This document shows positions 46,124-56,497 of a stretch of DNA of 64,000 nt, in pieces. The translations under genes and the position numbers were made by a program. Source of the DNA: Phycisphaerae bacterium. Lineage in GTDB: Bacteria > Planctomycetota > Phycisphaerae > JAJVII01. How positions within the stretch are numbered: the stretch's first letter is position 1; each line of letters starts with the position of its first letter. The notes below the pieces were generated by a model. The model worked only from the letters and a program-made list of their open reading frames with translations, was not told the DNA's origin and did not search any database. Location of the stretch: the NCBI GenBank assembly GCA_022072085.1, contig JAJVII010000037.1:44647-108646 (forward strand), given 5' to 3'.

Positions 46124-47389
46124 ATGAGCGATCCGCTTCTAACGGCACTGGCGATCAAGGTGGACTCAGGCGACACCGCCTGGATGCTCACCAGTTCGGC
46201 CCGGGTGCTGCTGATGGTTCCCGGCCTGGCGTTGTTCTACGGCGGCATGGTCCGCCGCAAGAATGTGCTGACGACGATGATGCACAGCTTCATCGCCATG
46301 GCCCTGATCGGCGTGCAGTGGATCCTGATCGGCTATGCTCTGGCGTTCGGCGCTGATCATTTCGGCCTGATCGGCTGGGACTGGGGCTACGTCGGTCTCC
46401 AGTCCATAAGCCACCTCAAGCTGCTCGACGGCAAGGACATCCCCGAGCTGGTCTTCGTGATGTTCCAGGGCAAGTTCGCGATCATCACCCCGGCGCTGAT
46501 CAGCGGGGCGATCGCCGAGCGGATGAAGTTTTCCAGCTACGTCGTGTTCATCCTGCTCTGGTCCACGCTCATTTACGACCCACTGGCCCACTGGGTCTGG
46601 GCGCCGGGCGGATGGCTGCTGGATCGCGGCGTGCTCGATTTTGCCGGAGGCACGGTCGTGCACATCTCGGCCGGCGTCTCGGCGCTGGCGCTGATTCTGC
46701 TGCTGGGCAAGCGGCGCGACTACCCGCACGGCGCTATCCTGCCCAACAACCTGGTGCTCACGCTGACCGGGGCCGGGCTGCTCTGGTTCGGCTGGTTCGG
46801 ATTCAACGCCGGCAGCGCGGTCGCCGGCGACATGCCGGTCGCGGGCGACCTGGCAGGCCTGGCTTTCACCAACACGCAGACGGCGGCTGCGGCGGCGGCC
46901 CTGGTCTGGATCCTGATCGAGTGGTTCCACCGCGGCAAGCCGACCAGCGTCGGCATGGCGTCGGGAATCGTTGCGGGCCTGGTGGCGGTGACTCCGGCGG
47001 CCGGTTACATTGTCCCGCTGTGGGCGATGGCGATCGGCGCCAGCGCAAGCCTCTTCTGCTACAGCGCGGTGCAACTCAAGGGCAAGGCGGGTCTGGATGA
47101 CTCGCTGGACTGCTTCGGCGTCCACGGCGTGGGCGGGGCGTGGGGCGCCCTGGCGACCGGCCTGTTCTGCACGATCGGAGCGACCGGACTGGTCTACGGC
47201 GGCGTGGCTCAGTTCGGCAAGCAGGCCCTGGGTGTGGCGGTCGGCGCGGCGTTCGCCTTCTTCGGCACGCTCGTCATCGGACTTGTGCTCAAGGCGACGA
47301 TCGGCCTGCGGGTCGACGATCGGCAGGAGGCGGACGGACTTGACCTGAGCGTGCACGGCGAGCAGGGCTATCACCTGGACGCCTTGTAG
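46124..47389 (+). CDS. amtB: Ammonium transporter
   Basis: The 421-residue Amt protein has about eleven membrane segments. It contains VLLMVPGLALFYGGMVRRKN, VVHISAGVSALALILLLGKR (first pore His) and CFGVHGVGGAWGALATGLF (second pore His). It conducts ammonium and is normally closed by GlnK. There is no long signal peptide. The start is ATG 46124; a GTG at 46112 would add four residues. The PII gene follows after 43 bases. Confidence 0.95.
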   Translation: MSDPLLTALAIKVDSGDTAWMLTSSARVLLMVPGLALFYGGMVRRKNVLTTMMHSFIAMALIGVQWILIGYALAFGADHFGLIGWDWGYVGLQSISHLKLLDGKDIPELVFVMFQGKFAIITPALISGAIAERMKFSSYVVFILLWSTLIYDPLAHWVWAPGGWLLDRGVLDFAGGTVVHISAGVSALALILLLGKRRDYPHGAILPNNLVLTLTGAGLLWFGWFGFNAGSAVAGDMPVAGDLAGLAFTNTQTAAAAAALVWILIEWFHRGKPTSVGMASGIVAGLVAVTPAAGYIVPLWAMAIGASASLFCYSAVQLKGKAGLDDSLDCFGVHGVGGAWGALATGLFCTIGATGLVYGGVAQFGKQALGVAVGAAFAFFGTLVIGLVLKATIGLRVDDRQEADGLDLSVHGEQGYHLDAL

Positions 47390-47432
47390 TCGAAGTTGGC
47401 GGGCCCGGTGCGGCCGGGCGTCTGGAGCGACC

Positions 47433-47789
47433 ATGAAGCTGATCGTGGCGATCATCAGGCCCGAGAAGGTGGCGGCGGTGCGGTCAGCGCTGCGCGAGGC
47501 GCTGGACGAGGGCGACAACTACCGCATCACGATCCAGGCGGTCGAGGGGCACGGGAGGCAGGGCGGGGTGACTGAGTACTTCCGCGGCCGCGAGGTGCGG
47601 ACCGAACTGGTCCACAAGATGCAGTTGATGATCGCGGTAAACGACAGGTACGTCGAGCCGACCATCGAGGCGATCCTGGGCGCGGCCCGGGGCGAAGGCA
47701 AGGCGGCCGGCGACGGCAAGATATTCGTGCTCCCCTTGGAGGAGTGCGTGCGAATCAGAACCGGGGAACGAGGCGGCGCGGCGATCTGA
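47433..47789 (+). CDS. glnK: PII protein without the uridylylation tyrosine
   Basis: The 118-residue PII begins MKLIVAIIRPEKV and ends with the conserved DGKIFVLPLEECVRIRTGERG. Its T-loop reads GHGRQGGVTEYFRGREVRTEL. Aligned with E. coli GlnB ([21 protein letters not shown]), the position of Tyr51 is Val, so uridylylation by GlnD cannot occur there. Gln39 and the GK nucleotide contacts are kept. Linked to amt, it should gate the transporter by binding ATP/ADP and 2-oxoglutarate only. Confidence 0.93.
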   Translation: MKLIVAIIRPEKVAAVRSALREALDEGDNYRITIQAVEGHGRQGGVTEYFRGREVRTELVHKMQLMIAVNDRYVEPTIEAILGAARGEGKAAGDGKIFVLPLEECVRIRTGERGGAAI

Positions 47790-47843
47790 GCGGCTCAGGC
47801 CGGGCGACGCCCCACAACACTCACAGCGTGAAGGAGCGGAATC

Positions 47844-49259
<1,416 letters not shown>

Positions 49260-49296
49260 GATTTGCTATCGCAATGACTTGCATCATTTCGCAAAG

Positions 49297-49317
49297 CCCC
49301 GCATTTCGCGGGGTTTT
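49297..49317 (+). terminator. Intrinsic terminator of glnA, supplied by the element
   Basis: CCCCGC, loop ATTTC, GCGGGG, then TTTT. It lies 37 bases after the glnA stop, inside the end of the integrase gene (antisense). A close copy with a longer stem is at 62102-62133 beyond the right core, so each accreted element brings its own terminator for glnA. Confidence 0.75.
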
Positions 49318-50521
49318 GCTTTGCGCCGACGGGCTGCTGCGAGTCGTTGCGAGCCACTGCGTGCGCCTGCTGCGCCGGATTTTGCGCCGCTTTCTTGGCC
49401 CGCCCGCCGCCCGCGATGGCCTTGGCGACGTGATCGGCGGTTACCTGGAAGTAGTGATCGGTCGCGACCCGCCGCGAGTTGCCGATCCAGCGACAGACGA
49501 CGTGCTCGGGAAACTCGTCGGCAAGCTCAGTCTCACGCGAAGCCCGCAGATTGTGAAACGGCTTGGGCCACATATCCAGCCCGGCCCGTTCGACGATCCG
49601 CTTGAACGCCGTCCGAAGGTTGACCCGCTTGTCACGGCAACGAGGTGTCGCATACTCCGCGCCCGGCTCGGCCTGCTCGAAAGCGTCCAGCAGGTAGGGG
49701 CGCAACTCGGCGAAGATCGGGACAATCCGCGTCCCTCGGCCTTCGTAGCGTTCAGTTTTGGTCGAGGTCACCAGCATCGTGCCTTTGTCCCAAGCGATGT
49801 CCGACCAGCGGAGCATCCGATGCTCGGACGGGCAGCGCAGGCCACCGTATCGACTCAGGGCGACGATCAACCGCCACTCGGCATCCGGGCATTCGTCGAG
49901 CACCTTGGCGATGTCCGCCTGGGTGATGAACCGCTGACGGGCCGGGTTGCCGCGCATCGTGCAGGGCACGCCCTCAAAGGGATTGCGAGCGATCAATTCG
50001 CGACGGACGGCCGCCCGGAAGAACTGGCGAGCGCCACCGCAAAGCCGGCGAACGGTATTCTCGGCCAGATTCAGGCCGAGCAGGTGTAACCGGTAGCCGT
50101 CGGCATCACCAGCCGTGATGTTCTGAATCGTCCGTCCCTGGCCGAAGTGGGCAAGCAGGTGGTCGCGGGCCTGCGTCAGGTTTCGTATCGTGCCGGGCTT
50201 GGCGTCCACGCGACCGGCAATAAGGGTGTCGATGAAGGGGGCCAGCTTCACGCCCGTGGAAGTGGATCGCGGCTCAACCAGACCCACGCGGGCCAGTCTG
50301 CCGTGAAGCGTGCTACCGATTTCCCGAAGCCAGACGGCAGTCTCGCGGGTCAGCGGTTGACCGCTTTCCTTGCTTGCGACCAATGCCTCGACGTGGCGGC
50401 AGATAGCCTCGGCGTCGCGTCGGCTCATCTTGCCCAGCCGAATCGGCTTGCGGCTGCCGTCAGCGGCCTTGAACAGAATCCGCCGTCGCCCGTCCGGGTC
50501 GTTTACGAGACTGGCCATGGT

Positions 50522-50761
50522 TCACGCGTCCTTTCGGGTCCGCCGGCGCTTGGATCGGCCGGCCTTGCTGCTCAGTTTCAAGCCCAGCACATCGGCCAGG
50601 GCGTCAAAGGTCCGCTCGCCCAGCCAACTTCGCCCGGCCAGAAACCGGGAGATCATCGCCTCGGTAACGCCAATGCGGGCGGCAATCTCCCGCTGCCTGA
50701 TACCGCTGGCCCGGATTGCATCTCGGATTTGGTTGGCCATGCTGCGTGTTTGCTTTCCCAT
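50522..50761 (-). CDS. Xre-type HTH regulator
   Basis: The 79-residue DNA-binding protein has a Cro/CI-type HTH: IRASGIRQREIAARIGVTEA then MISRFLAGRSWLGERTFDAL, with a basic tail (GRSKRRRTRKDA). A start at residue 8 (ATG 50740) is equally possible. Directly upstream of the integrase gene (three-base gap), it probably controls integration or the right-hand genes. Confidence 0.8.
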   Translation of the reverse strand: MGKQTRSMANQIRDAIRASGIRQREIAARIGVTEAMISRFLAGRSWLGERTFDALADVLGLKLSSKAGRSKRRRTRKDA

Positions 50762-50792
50762 GTTGGCAGAGATAGCACGCCTTAATCATTAG

Positions 50793-51005
50793 TCAATCCC
50801 AATCCCTGGCCTGTTGCCTTTGCCGGGCGATGTAAGTCCGCAGATCGTCAACGGCGTACCGCGTCAACCGGCCGATCCGCACGATGGGCAATTCGCCGCG
50901 CTGTGCCATGCCCCATAGCGTCCGAGGCGAGACAGCCAGGAATTGGGCCGCCTCTTGCGGTGTCAGCAGTCGGGCCGGGTTGTCGATGACCGTCTTGTCA
51001 TTCAT
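50793..51005 (-). CDS. Excisionase-type HTH protein
   Basis: The 70-residue protein has the HTH_17 pattern: LLTPQEAAQFLAVSPRTLWG then MAQRGELPIVRIGRLTRYAV, followed by DDLRTYIARQRQ. Such proteins are recombination directionality factors of integrative elements. Start at ATG 51005 behind GAGGTGCAGC. Position near the integrase supports an excisionase role. Confidence 0.82.
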   Translation of the reverse strand: MNDKTVIDNPARLLTPQEAAQFLAVSPRTLWGMAQRGELPIVRIGRLTRYAVDDLRTYIARQRQQARDWD

Positions 51006-51018
51006 GCTGCACCTCGAT

Positions 51019-51393
51019 TCACCGTTGTCGCGCGCCCGCGCGCCGCATTTGGGCCAGAATGTCCGCGAAGGCCCGGGCCTCGGCCTGCTCGCGAGGCAGG
51101 CCGCCGTCATACTCCATGATGGCCGCACGCTCTTCCCAATCGACCCGCCAATCGGCCGACAGGTCAGCGGGGCTCAGTAGGTGTTCGCCAGATCCCTTCG
51201 ATTGCCCTGCCGGGTCGGTCAGGGCAAGGGCCTCCAGGAGTTCCTGCTTCCGACTCGCCAGTTGGCTTAGCAGTTTCCCGGTCAGAAGGGCCGGGGGGCC
51301 CTCAACGCGCAGGCGCCCGCCGCTTGCGGTCAGCCCGATGCCCAAGGCGGCCAGATTCGCGATCATATCGGTGGTGCTCGTGGTCGGTGTCAT
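51019..51393 (-). CDS. Protein with TubC-N-like docking domain
   Basis: The 124-residue protein begins with a TubC N-terminal-like motif (LGIGLTASGGRLRVEGPPAL then LTGKLLSQLASRKQELLEAL), which in mobile elements is common beside replication genes and not linked to polyketide synthesis. The rest is acidic and helical (RVDWEERAAIMEYDGGLPRE). Its start overlaps the stop of the upstream gene by four bases (ATGA), suggesting co-translation with the primase-type gene. Confidence 0.7.
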   Translation of the reverse strand: MTPTTSTTDMIANLAALGIGLTASGGRLRVEGPPALLTGKLLSQLASRKQELLEALALTDPAGQSKGSGEHLLSPADLSADWRVDWEERAAIMEYDGGLPREQAEARAFADILAQMRRAGARQR

Positions 51394-52184
51394 AGCTCGA
51401 TTACCACCTTCTGGCCGAGGGCATCCCCTGCACCTTTTCCCGCATTTCCCGCATTTGCCACGGCGAGGCCGAATCCTGGCCCGCTCGCGACATCGAATGG
51501 GGGATTCTCCCGCGGGATTGCATCGGTCTCGGCCGGCTTTTCCCGCGTCGATTCCCCACGGGAAACCGCATTATCAATGCCTGGGAGGGTGTCCGCGCCG
51601 GAAATGCGGGAATCTCGGGGTTGGGTGCATAGGATGCCCTTGCCCAGTTGCAGCACCTTTCGCTCCCGACCCTCCAGGACGCGGCGGGAGAGGAGTTCAT
51701 CCTCGGTTTGGCGGATCACCATGCCCTTCTCGGCCATCCGCTTCCGCAACGTCCGTGCCGTCACCGTCAGGGCGTCGCCGTTGGCGCCAGCCATGCTCTG
51801 GGCGGTTCGGTAGCTGGCATCCGGATCCAGCAGCACGTCGTCTCCGTCCAGCCAGCCGATTCGGTCCCCGTGGGAGTGCCATTCGTTCCGCGCGTAGCTT
51901 CCGGTGCCGATGGTCTGCTGCCGCCAGCCCCATGCCTCGGGATTGTCTGGAGGGTTGCCGTCGCGGCCGGCCAGGTGGGCCTGCCCACAGGCCAGGGCGC
52001 TGGTCACCAACTCGATGAACCGCCGGGCGGGCTCATTGGCAACCTGGTGGTCCGCCTGCCGCTCCGCCGCCCTTCTCAACGCAGCCCACCCGCGCTGCCA
52101 CAGGGCCGCGCCGTCCGCCTCGGCCATGGCCCCAACCTCGGTGGCATGCCCACTCTTAGGTGGGCACAAAGCAGCGGTGTTCAC
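51390..52184 (-). CDS. C-terminal part of a primase/helicase-type (DUF927-like) protein
   Basis: The 264-residue product resembles only the C-terminal end of DUF927/primase-helicase proteins of planctomycetal elements: RIGWLDGDDVLLDPDASYRT and TARTLRKRMAEKGMVIR. The first 20 residues (ALCPPKSGHATEVGAMAEAD) look like the joint of a deletion. The ATPase domain is absent, so it is probably a truncated relic. It overlaps both neighbours by four bases (ATGA), so the gene row is intact as an operon. Confidence 0.6.
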   Translation of the reverse strand: MNTAALCPPKSGHATEVGAMAEADGAALWQRGWAALRRAAERQADHQVANEPARRFIELVTSALACGQAHLAGRDGNPPDNPEAWGWRQQTIGTGSYARNEWHSHGDRIGWLDGDDVLLDPDASYRTAQSMAGANGDALTVTARTLRKRMAEKGMVIRQTEDELLSRRVLEGRERKVLQLGKGILCTQPRDSRISGADTLPGIDNAVSRGESTREKPAETDAIPRENPPFDVASGPGFGLAVANAGNAGKGAGDALGQKVVIEL

Positions 52185-53374
52185 ACGTCCGGATTCTGAT
52201 TTGCTCCCCGAAGGCGGTTCAGATCGTCAGCCACAAGTGGCAAATCCTCGGGACCGAGAGTCATCTGGACCGTCTGCCGGGCCGCTTCGTCGCTGACCTC
52301 GCCACGCTGCAACTTGGCATAGAGGTCCTCCGCGGCAGCCCGTCGGTCTGCCTTCTGCTTGGCCGACTTCCCGGACTGGGCCAGCCGCTTGATCTGGCGG
52401 ATGGTCTCCTGCCTTTCAGCAGACTCCAGTTGTGCCTCAGGCCGTGCATTGTCCGCCCCCTCGGCGGGCGACTCGGATGCGGCTTCAATCGCAATGTCAT
52501 GTCCAATCCTGCCGGCCTTCGCGGTATGACGAGTTCCCTTGGCCCTCCTGTTCCTGGCCAGTGGAAACCCGAGTTCCTCCGCAATCTCAATCCAAGTCGG
52601 TGATCGGCTGACCATGATGGGCGAGCGGACGCCGAGTGCCCTGACAATCGCATTTCGGCCGAAGACTGCCGTGGCCGCCTTCTTGGCACCGGGCCTGCCG
52701 GCCTTCACACCTGAGACCAGGTCGGCATAACTCGCGGCCCTCTTGGCCTTGTACTGCCGGATTACGGAATCCAAGTCAGCTTGTGTCCAGGATCGCAGGA
52801 CCGCCTTCTCATGCTCCTTCCACCTCCCAACCTTTCCTGTGGCGGGTCGGTCTGTCGTCTGCGAGGCCGCCACCCCATCCGCCAGCTTCTGGCCGATGGC
52901 CTGCCCTATCTTCTCTGCCATCGCCAGGGCCGCCTGCGACGGTGGAGCATCGTGGGGCATGGCAATGGTGTCTTCGAGCATGGCGCGGAGTGCGGCAAGG
53001 TCGCCTTTTCCCAGTTCCGCCACCCGATCCAGTAGCATTCGGTAGGTTTGATACCGCTTCTGCTCCTCTGGCTGGGCGTCAGGCCCTGGCCTGGGCCAGG
53101 GACCTATCTTCTCCCGGCCTTTGCAGCACACGTCATGCACGGCCGAAAGGACGGCGTACCGCTCCGCTGTGTTCAAGCTGCGGTCGGCCGGCAGCGGGAG
53201 AGGAAAGAGGGGCACAGGACGGCGTTCAAACTCCTCGGGGGTCCAACACCAGAGCCCCTGGCCGAAGACTTGAAGGCAGGACCATCGCAGACCCTCGTCC
53301 GTCCGGCCAGTCACCGGATGCGTGTGGAACGCGCGCGGGTCGCGGAGTTCCTCCGTCTTGCGAACCCGAGTCAC
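52181..53374 (-). CDS. Element protein of unknown function
   Basis: The 397-residue protein has no family I know. It is rich in charged helices (KQKADRRAAAEDLYAKLQRG). The middle has WTQADLDSVIRQYKAKRAAS then YADLVSGVKAGRPGAKKAAT, like a DNA-binding helical bundle with an HTH-like GRNAIVRALGVRSPIMVSRS. The end (LGPEDLPLVADDLNRLRG) overlaps the start of the primase-type gene. Context suggests a replication or partition accessory protein. Confidence 0.6.
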   Translation of the reverse strand: MTRVRKTEELRDPRAFHTHPVTGRTDEGLRWSCLQVFGQGLWCWTPEEFERRPVPLFPLPLPADRSLNTAERYAVLSAVHDVCCKGREKIGPWPRPGPDAQPEEQKRYQTYRMLLDRVAELGKGDLAALRAMLEDTIAMPHDAPPSQAALAMAEKIGQAIGQKLADGVAASQTTDRPATGKVGRWKEHEKAVLRSWTQADLDSVIRQYKAKRAASYADLVSGVKAGRPGAKKAATAVFGRNAIVRALGVRSPIMVSRSPTWIEIAEELGFPLARNRRAKGTRHTAKAGRIGHDIAIEAASESPAEGADNARPEAQLESAERQETIRQIKRLAQSGKSAKQKADRRAAAEDLYAKLQRGEVSDEAARQTVQMTLGPEDLPLVADDLNRLRGANQNPDV

Positions 53375-53395
53375 GTAGCGGGAGTATCGCCGCTC

Positions 53396-53548
53396 CTAGG
53401 CCGCGGCCCCCTGCATCTGGGCTTCCATGTAGCCCGTCCAGCCTTCAAGGTTCTCACGGAAGACCGGCACGCCATTGTGCTTCCGAATCAGCCCGGCGAG
53501 TCGGTGTGCGAACTCGCTGAGCCAGTGGGGAATTGCTCTGTCTGTCAT
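53396..53548 (-). CDS. Small element protein
   Basis: A 50-residue frame starts at ATG 53548 behind GAGGG: WLSEFAHRLAGLIRKHNGVP then VFRENLEGWTGYMEAQMQ. It is 21 bases upstream of the 397-residue gene on the same strand. No family is recognised. The frame and ribosome site are reasonable. Confidence 0.45.
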   Translation of the reverse strand: MTDRAIPHWLSEFAHRLAGLIRKHNGVPVFRENLEGWTGYMEAQMQGAAA

Positions 53549-54207
53549 GGGGCATCCCTCTTGCGGAGCTCGGCTGGTCGACCCGGCCACTGCACCGCCC
53601 GGCCTTCCAGTCGCAGCGAGATTCCAGGTCACTCACCAGAAGTCATTGTCCGACAGAGCGTTATGGTCTGCATCCGGCGGGACAGCCAACACCGGCGACG
53701 GAAGAAGTCTAAGTTGCCCGCATGAAATTACTTACAGAGTCAGTAGGTCGGGCCCCTGCTGGGAAGTCCGGCGGCCCGATCGCCTGCCTGTGGAGGCACA
53801 CGCGCCAAAATCTGACCATTTCTGACCATCGGCTCTGGCCGAGTCGCTGACAGCCTTGTCCACGATTGTCAAGATGTCCCAGGCGTCCGTCACGGTCTGC
53901 TGCCAACGACTCCGCTCAAGCCGCTTGGCCGACGACTGAAGGACACACTTGGCGCCTGGGGACATATTCTAACGAACCGTTGAAGACCGGTGCAAGTTGG
54001 CCCACGGTCCTCAGGACTGAATGCCTAGGCCGGCGCGAAGGAAGGGCGACGAACTGGGCGGCGGGCCAGACCAGCCTCTGGGTTAACATCGACGGCCATT
54101 CATGCCTGCGGCATTGCCTTCGGTCCGCTGGCGGCGCATAATCACGCTCGACGTATTCCCGAGGTCGACAAATATGATGGGGCGTGAACCATGAAGACCA
54201 CCCCCGC
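53549..54207. other. Region between the replication-type genes and the cargo operon
   Basis: About 660 bases without a convincing gene. A minus-strand frame at 53732-53965 (77 codons, SRWQQTVTDAWDILTIVDKA) may be a small gene but lacks a clear ribosome site. A 10-base tandem repeat (TCTGACCATT, TCTGACCATC) is at 53811-53830. The sequence is less GC-rich than the cargo operon. It may hold the element's replication origin, but I see nothing that proves it. Confidence 0.35.
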
Positions 54208-54957
54208 TCACCCCGGCCACAGCGGCAGCCCGTAGATGTGGGTCAGGCAGTAGTAAACGCCTACCACAATGAACACTGCGCCGGCGATCACGCGAAACCA
54301 GCGGTCAAAGGCCGACAGGGCGTTGAATGCCTTGCCTACATACTGGCTGGCAAAGGCGATCAGGAACGCAAACCCGATGACGGGAACGGCCGTGCCAACG
54401 CCGAACAGCGTCGGCAGGAGTATCGGCGAGGAATGCTGCGTGGACAGGCCGATCAGCCCGATAAAGAAGAAGACGGCCGAGACAGGACAGAACGAAAGGG
54501 CGAAGATGATGCCAAGGGGAAGGGCCCAGAACGTTCCGCCCCTGGCCACGCGGCCCTGGAGCCTCTGGCCGCCGAGATTCATGCCGGCTGTGACTTCCAG
54601 CAGCCCCAGCAGCAGCATCCCCACGAGGATCAGGATCGGGCCGAGCACCATTGGCCCGTAGACCTGGAGGTTGCGGGACAGGATGGCGGCGGCGTCGCGG
54701 GCATCGGCCGGCGCCCCGGAAGGGCCGCCCGGCGCCACGACGAGCCGCATCAGGTAGAGTACCGCCACGCCCAGGCCTACATACGCAATGGTCCGCCCCA
54801 GCGTGTAGAGCAGCCCGGACAGCATCACCCGCCGGGGCTTGCCGACGTGGCGGCCGATGAACGACACCGCGGCGATGTTCGTCGCCAGCGGGCAGGGGCT
54901 GATCGACGTCAGCAGCCCCAGCAGCAGCGCCGCCCACATGACCGCGATCGGGGTCAT
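54208..54957 (-). CDS. ArsG/CcdA-type membrane permease
   Basis: The 249-residue membrane protein has about six segments. The signature TSISPCPLATNIAAVSFIG at residue 15 and a second Cys-Pro (ALSFCPVSAVFFF) place it in the CcdA/DsbD-like superfamily, close to proteins I recall annotated as ArsG, an aromatic arsenical efflux permease. It is the last gene of the cargo operon and its start overlaps the ArsF-like stop by four bases (ATGA). CcdA-type electron transfer across the membrane is the alternative. Confidence 0.78.
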   Translation of the reverse strand: MTPIAVMWAALLLGLLTSISPCPLATNIAAVSFIGRHVGKPRRVMLSGLLYTLGRTIAYVGLGVAVLYLMRLVVAPGGPSGAPADARDAAAILSRNLQVYGPMVLGPILILVGMLLLGLLEVTAGMNLGGQRLQGRVARGGTFWALPLGIIFALSFCPVSAVFFFIGLIGLSTQHSSPILLPTLFGVGTAVPVIGFAFLIAFASQYVGKAFNALSAFDRWFRVIAGAVFIVVGVYYCLTHIYGLPLWPG

Positions 54958-55454
54958 GTTCCCTCCTTGAGCGACTCGGCGATGGCTGGGTGAAGGTAGT
55001 CCAAGAACTTCGCCCGGTCGTTGGCCAGTTCCATCACCCGGTCCAGCCGTCGGGCGCCGACCTCCCGGCCGTCGCGGAACCGAGCCACGACGATCATGTT
55101 GCCGCCGACGCTGTAGTGTGCAGCCAACCGTTCGTCCTGGAGGTAATCGACCGGTTTCCACTCCAGCCGTCCCGAGGCCAGTGCGTCGGCGAACTCGGTG
55201 CGGATCAGTTCGTCGGTCATAGCCTCAATGGCGTTGCAGGTTGCACAGCGGAAGGTTGCGTGGCAGTAGTAGACGATGACCTTCCGCTCGCCGCCGCCGG
55301 CCGTCGGCTGGGTCGTTGGGGCGAGTTGGTCGGCCGACTGGACTGTCCCCCCGCCGGCCGAGCGGTTTCGTTCGATTGTCCTGCCGATCGCCACGCCGAC
55401 ACTGACCAGCACGAAGGCCAGCAGCAGCCGACTCAATACCTTCTTCCCGTTCAC
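54954..55454 (-). CDS. ArsF-family redox protein, membrane-anchored
   Basis: The 166-residue protein (GTG start, AGGAGG upstream) has an N-terminal membrane anchor (LLLAFVLVSVGVAIG), a TTQP linker and the ArsF-type motif VYYCHATFRCATCNAIE (CxxC). LASGRLEWKPVDYLQDERLA and DGREVGARRLDRVMEL follow. ArsF proteins pair with ArsG in nitro- and aromatic arsenical resistance. A second, lipoprotein copy is at 57001. The anchor places it outside the membrane. Confidence 0.78.
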   Translation of the reverse strand: MNGKKVLSRLLLAFVLVSVGVAIGRTIERNRSAGGGTVQSADQLAPTTQPTAGGGERKVIVYYCHATFRCATCNAIEAMTDELIRTEFADALASGRLEWKPVDYLQDERLAAHYSVGGNMIVVARFRDGREVGARRLDRVMELANDRAKFLDYLHPAIAESLKEGT

Positions 55455-55494
55455 GACAAAGCCTCCTGCGACACGCCTGTGGCGGCGTCAGAGG

Positions 55495-56433
55495 TCACTT
55501 GATTCCGGCGGCCCGTATACGCCGGGCCAACTCTTCCTCGCCCATGAAGCCCTCGTTGCGAAACAGCTCCCGCCCCGCCTTGTCGAGCAGAACCTGGGCC
55601 GGGATATCCTCGATGCCGAACCGCTCGGCCAGGAACGGGTGCTCGCGGACGTTGACGAACAGCACGTTCAGCTTGTCCCCGAACTGCTCACCCACGGCGC
55701 CGAGCACGGGCTCCATCTTGTCGGGCCCGCAGCAGCCGGGCGCCCCGAAGTCCACCAGCGTCGGCCGGCCGTTGGCCCGGAGACGGTCGATGGGGTTGCC
55801 CGCCGAGAGCTTCTGTTGGGCAACGACCCATTCTGCGGACAGGGCGATGGGCATCCGCCGGCCGAGTGTGCGGACGTGCTCGCGGACCGTCCGGCCCTGC
55901 TTGCGGTCCAGCAGGTAGCGCTCGATCTCTTCGCGAACCTCCTTGAGCTGGGCGCCGCCGAACATCGCCTCGTTATCGGAGTAGAACCGGTCCACTTCGG
56001 CCGAGTCCACCTTGACCTTCTCGACCACGGGCTTGATCCACGCGGTCAGCATCGCCCTGTCGTCGGGTTGGGTCGTTGCCGGCGTCCCCGGGCCAAGGTC
56101 CCGCCGGGCCGCGGCAAGTAGCAATCGCTCGTGAACCATCTGCTGAAGCACCAGCAGGGCGTTCTGGCGAAGGTCGTCCTGGAACGCCTCCGGGGCGCGG
56201 GCGATCTCGCACGCCAGTTCCTTGTCAGTGACGGTCAGTTCCCCGCTGCGGAGCAGGACCCCGGACGGCAGTTGTTCCAGGCGAGCGAATGCAAGACAAC
56301 CGGCTGTCAAGCCGGGGAACCGCTGATCCAACACCGCCTCCTCGGGTTGAGTCGCCGGCGTGCTCTCTGCCGCGGCGGCGTGGGCCATTCCAAGGACGCC
56401 GATTATCAAGCTCATGGCGGCTGCGGTTCTCAT
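55495..56433 (-). CDS. SurA-like N-domain fused to a thioredoxin domain
   Basis: The 312-residue exported protein has a signal peptide (MRTAAAMSLIIGVLGMAHAA). A helical segment (about 60-190: VTDKELACEIARAPEAFQDD then QMVHERLLLAAARRDLG) resembles SurA/PpiC chaperone N-domains. A C-terminal thioredoxin domain has PTLVDFGAPGCCGPDKMEPV and EDIPAQVLLDKAGREL. The active site is CCGPDK, two adjacent Cys instead of CxxC. The ATG at 56433 sits six bases after GGAG. No PPIase domain is present. I know no named family for this fusion. Confidence 0.7.
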   Translation of the reverse strand: MRTAAAMSLIIGVLGMAHAAAAESTPATQPEEAVLDQRFPGLTAGCLAFARLEQLPSGVLLRSGELTVTDKELACEIARAPEAFQDDLRQNALLVLQQMVHERLLLAAARRDLGPGTPATTQPDDRAMLTAWIKPVVEKVKVDSAEVDRFYSDNEAMFGGAQLKEVREEIERYLLDRKQGRTVREHVRTLGRRMPIALSAEWVVAQQKLSAGNPIDRLRANGRPTLVDFGAPGCCGPDKMEPVLGAVGEQFGDKLNVLFVNVREHPFLAERFGIEDIPAQVLLDKAGRELFRNEGFMGEEELARRIRAAGIK

Positions 56434-56497
56434 CTGCATCTCCGATCCAGTGTGTTGCACAGACTCGCGGTCTGATCCGTCACTCGTCCGGCGCCTG

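Noticed and set aside
45528..46148. Minus-strand 206-codon frame upstream of amt
   Set aside because: Covers the regulatory region and sigma54 promoter, no ribosome site, poor composition.
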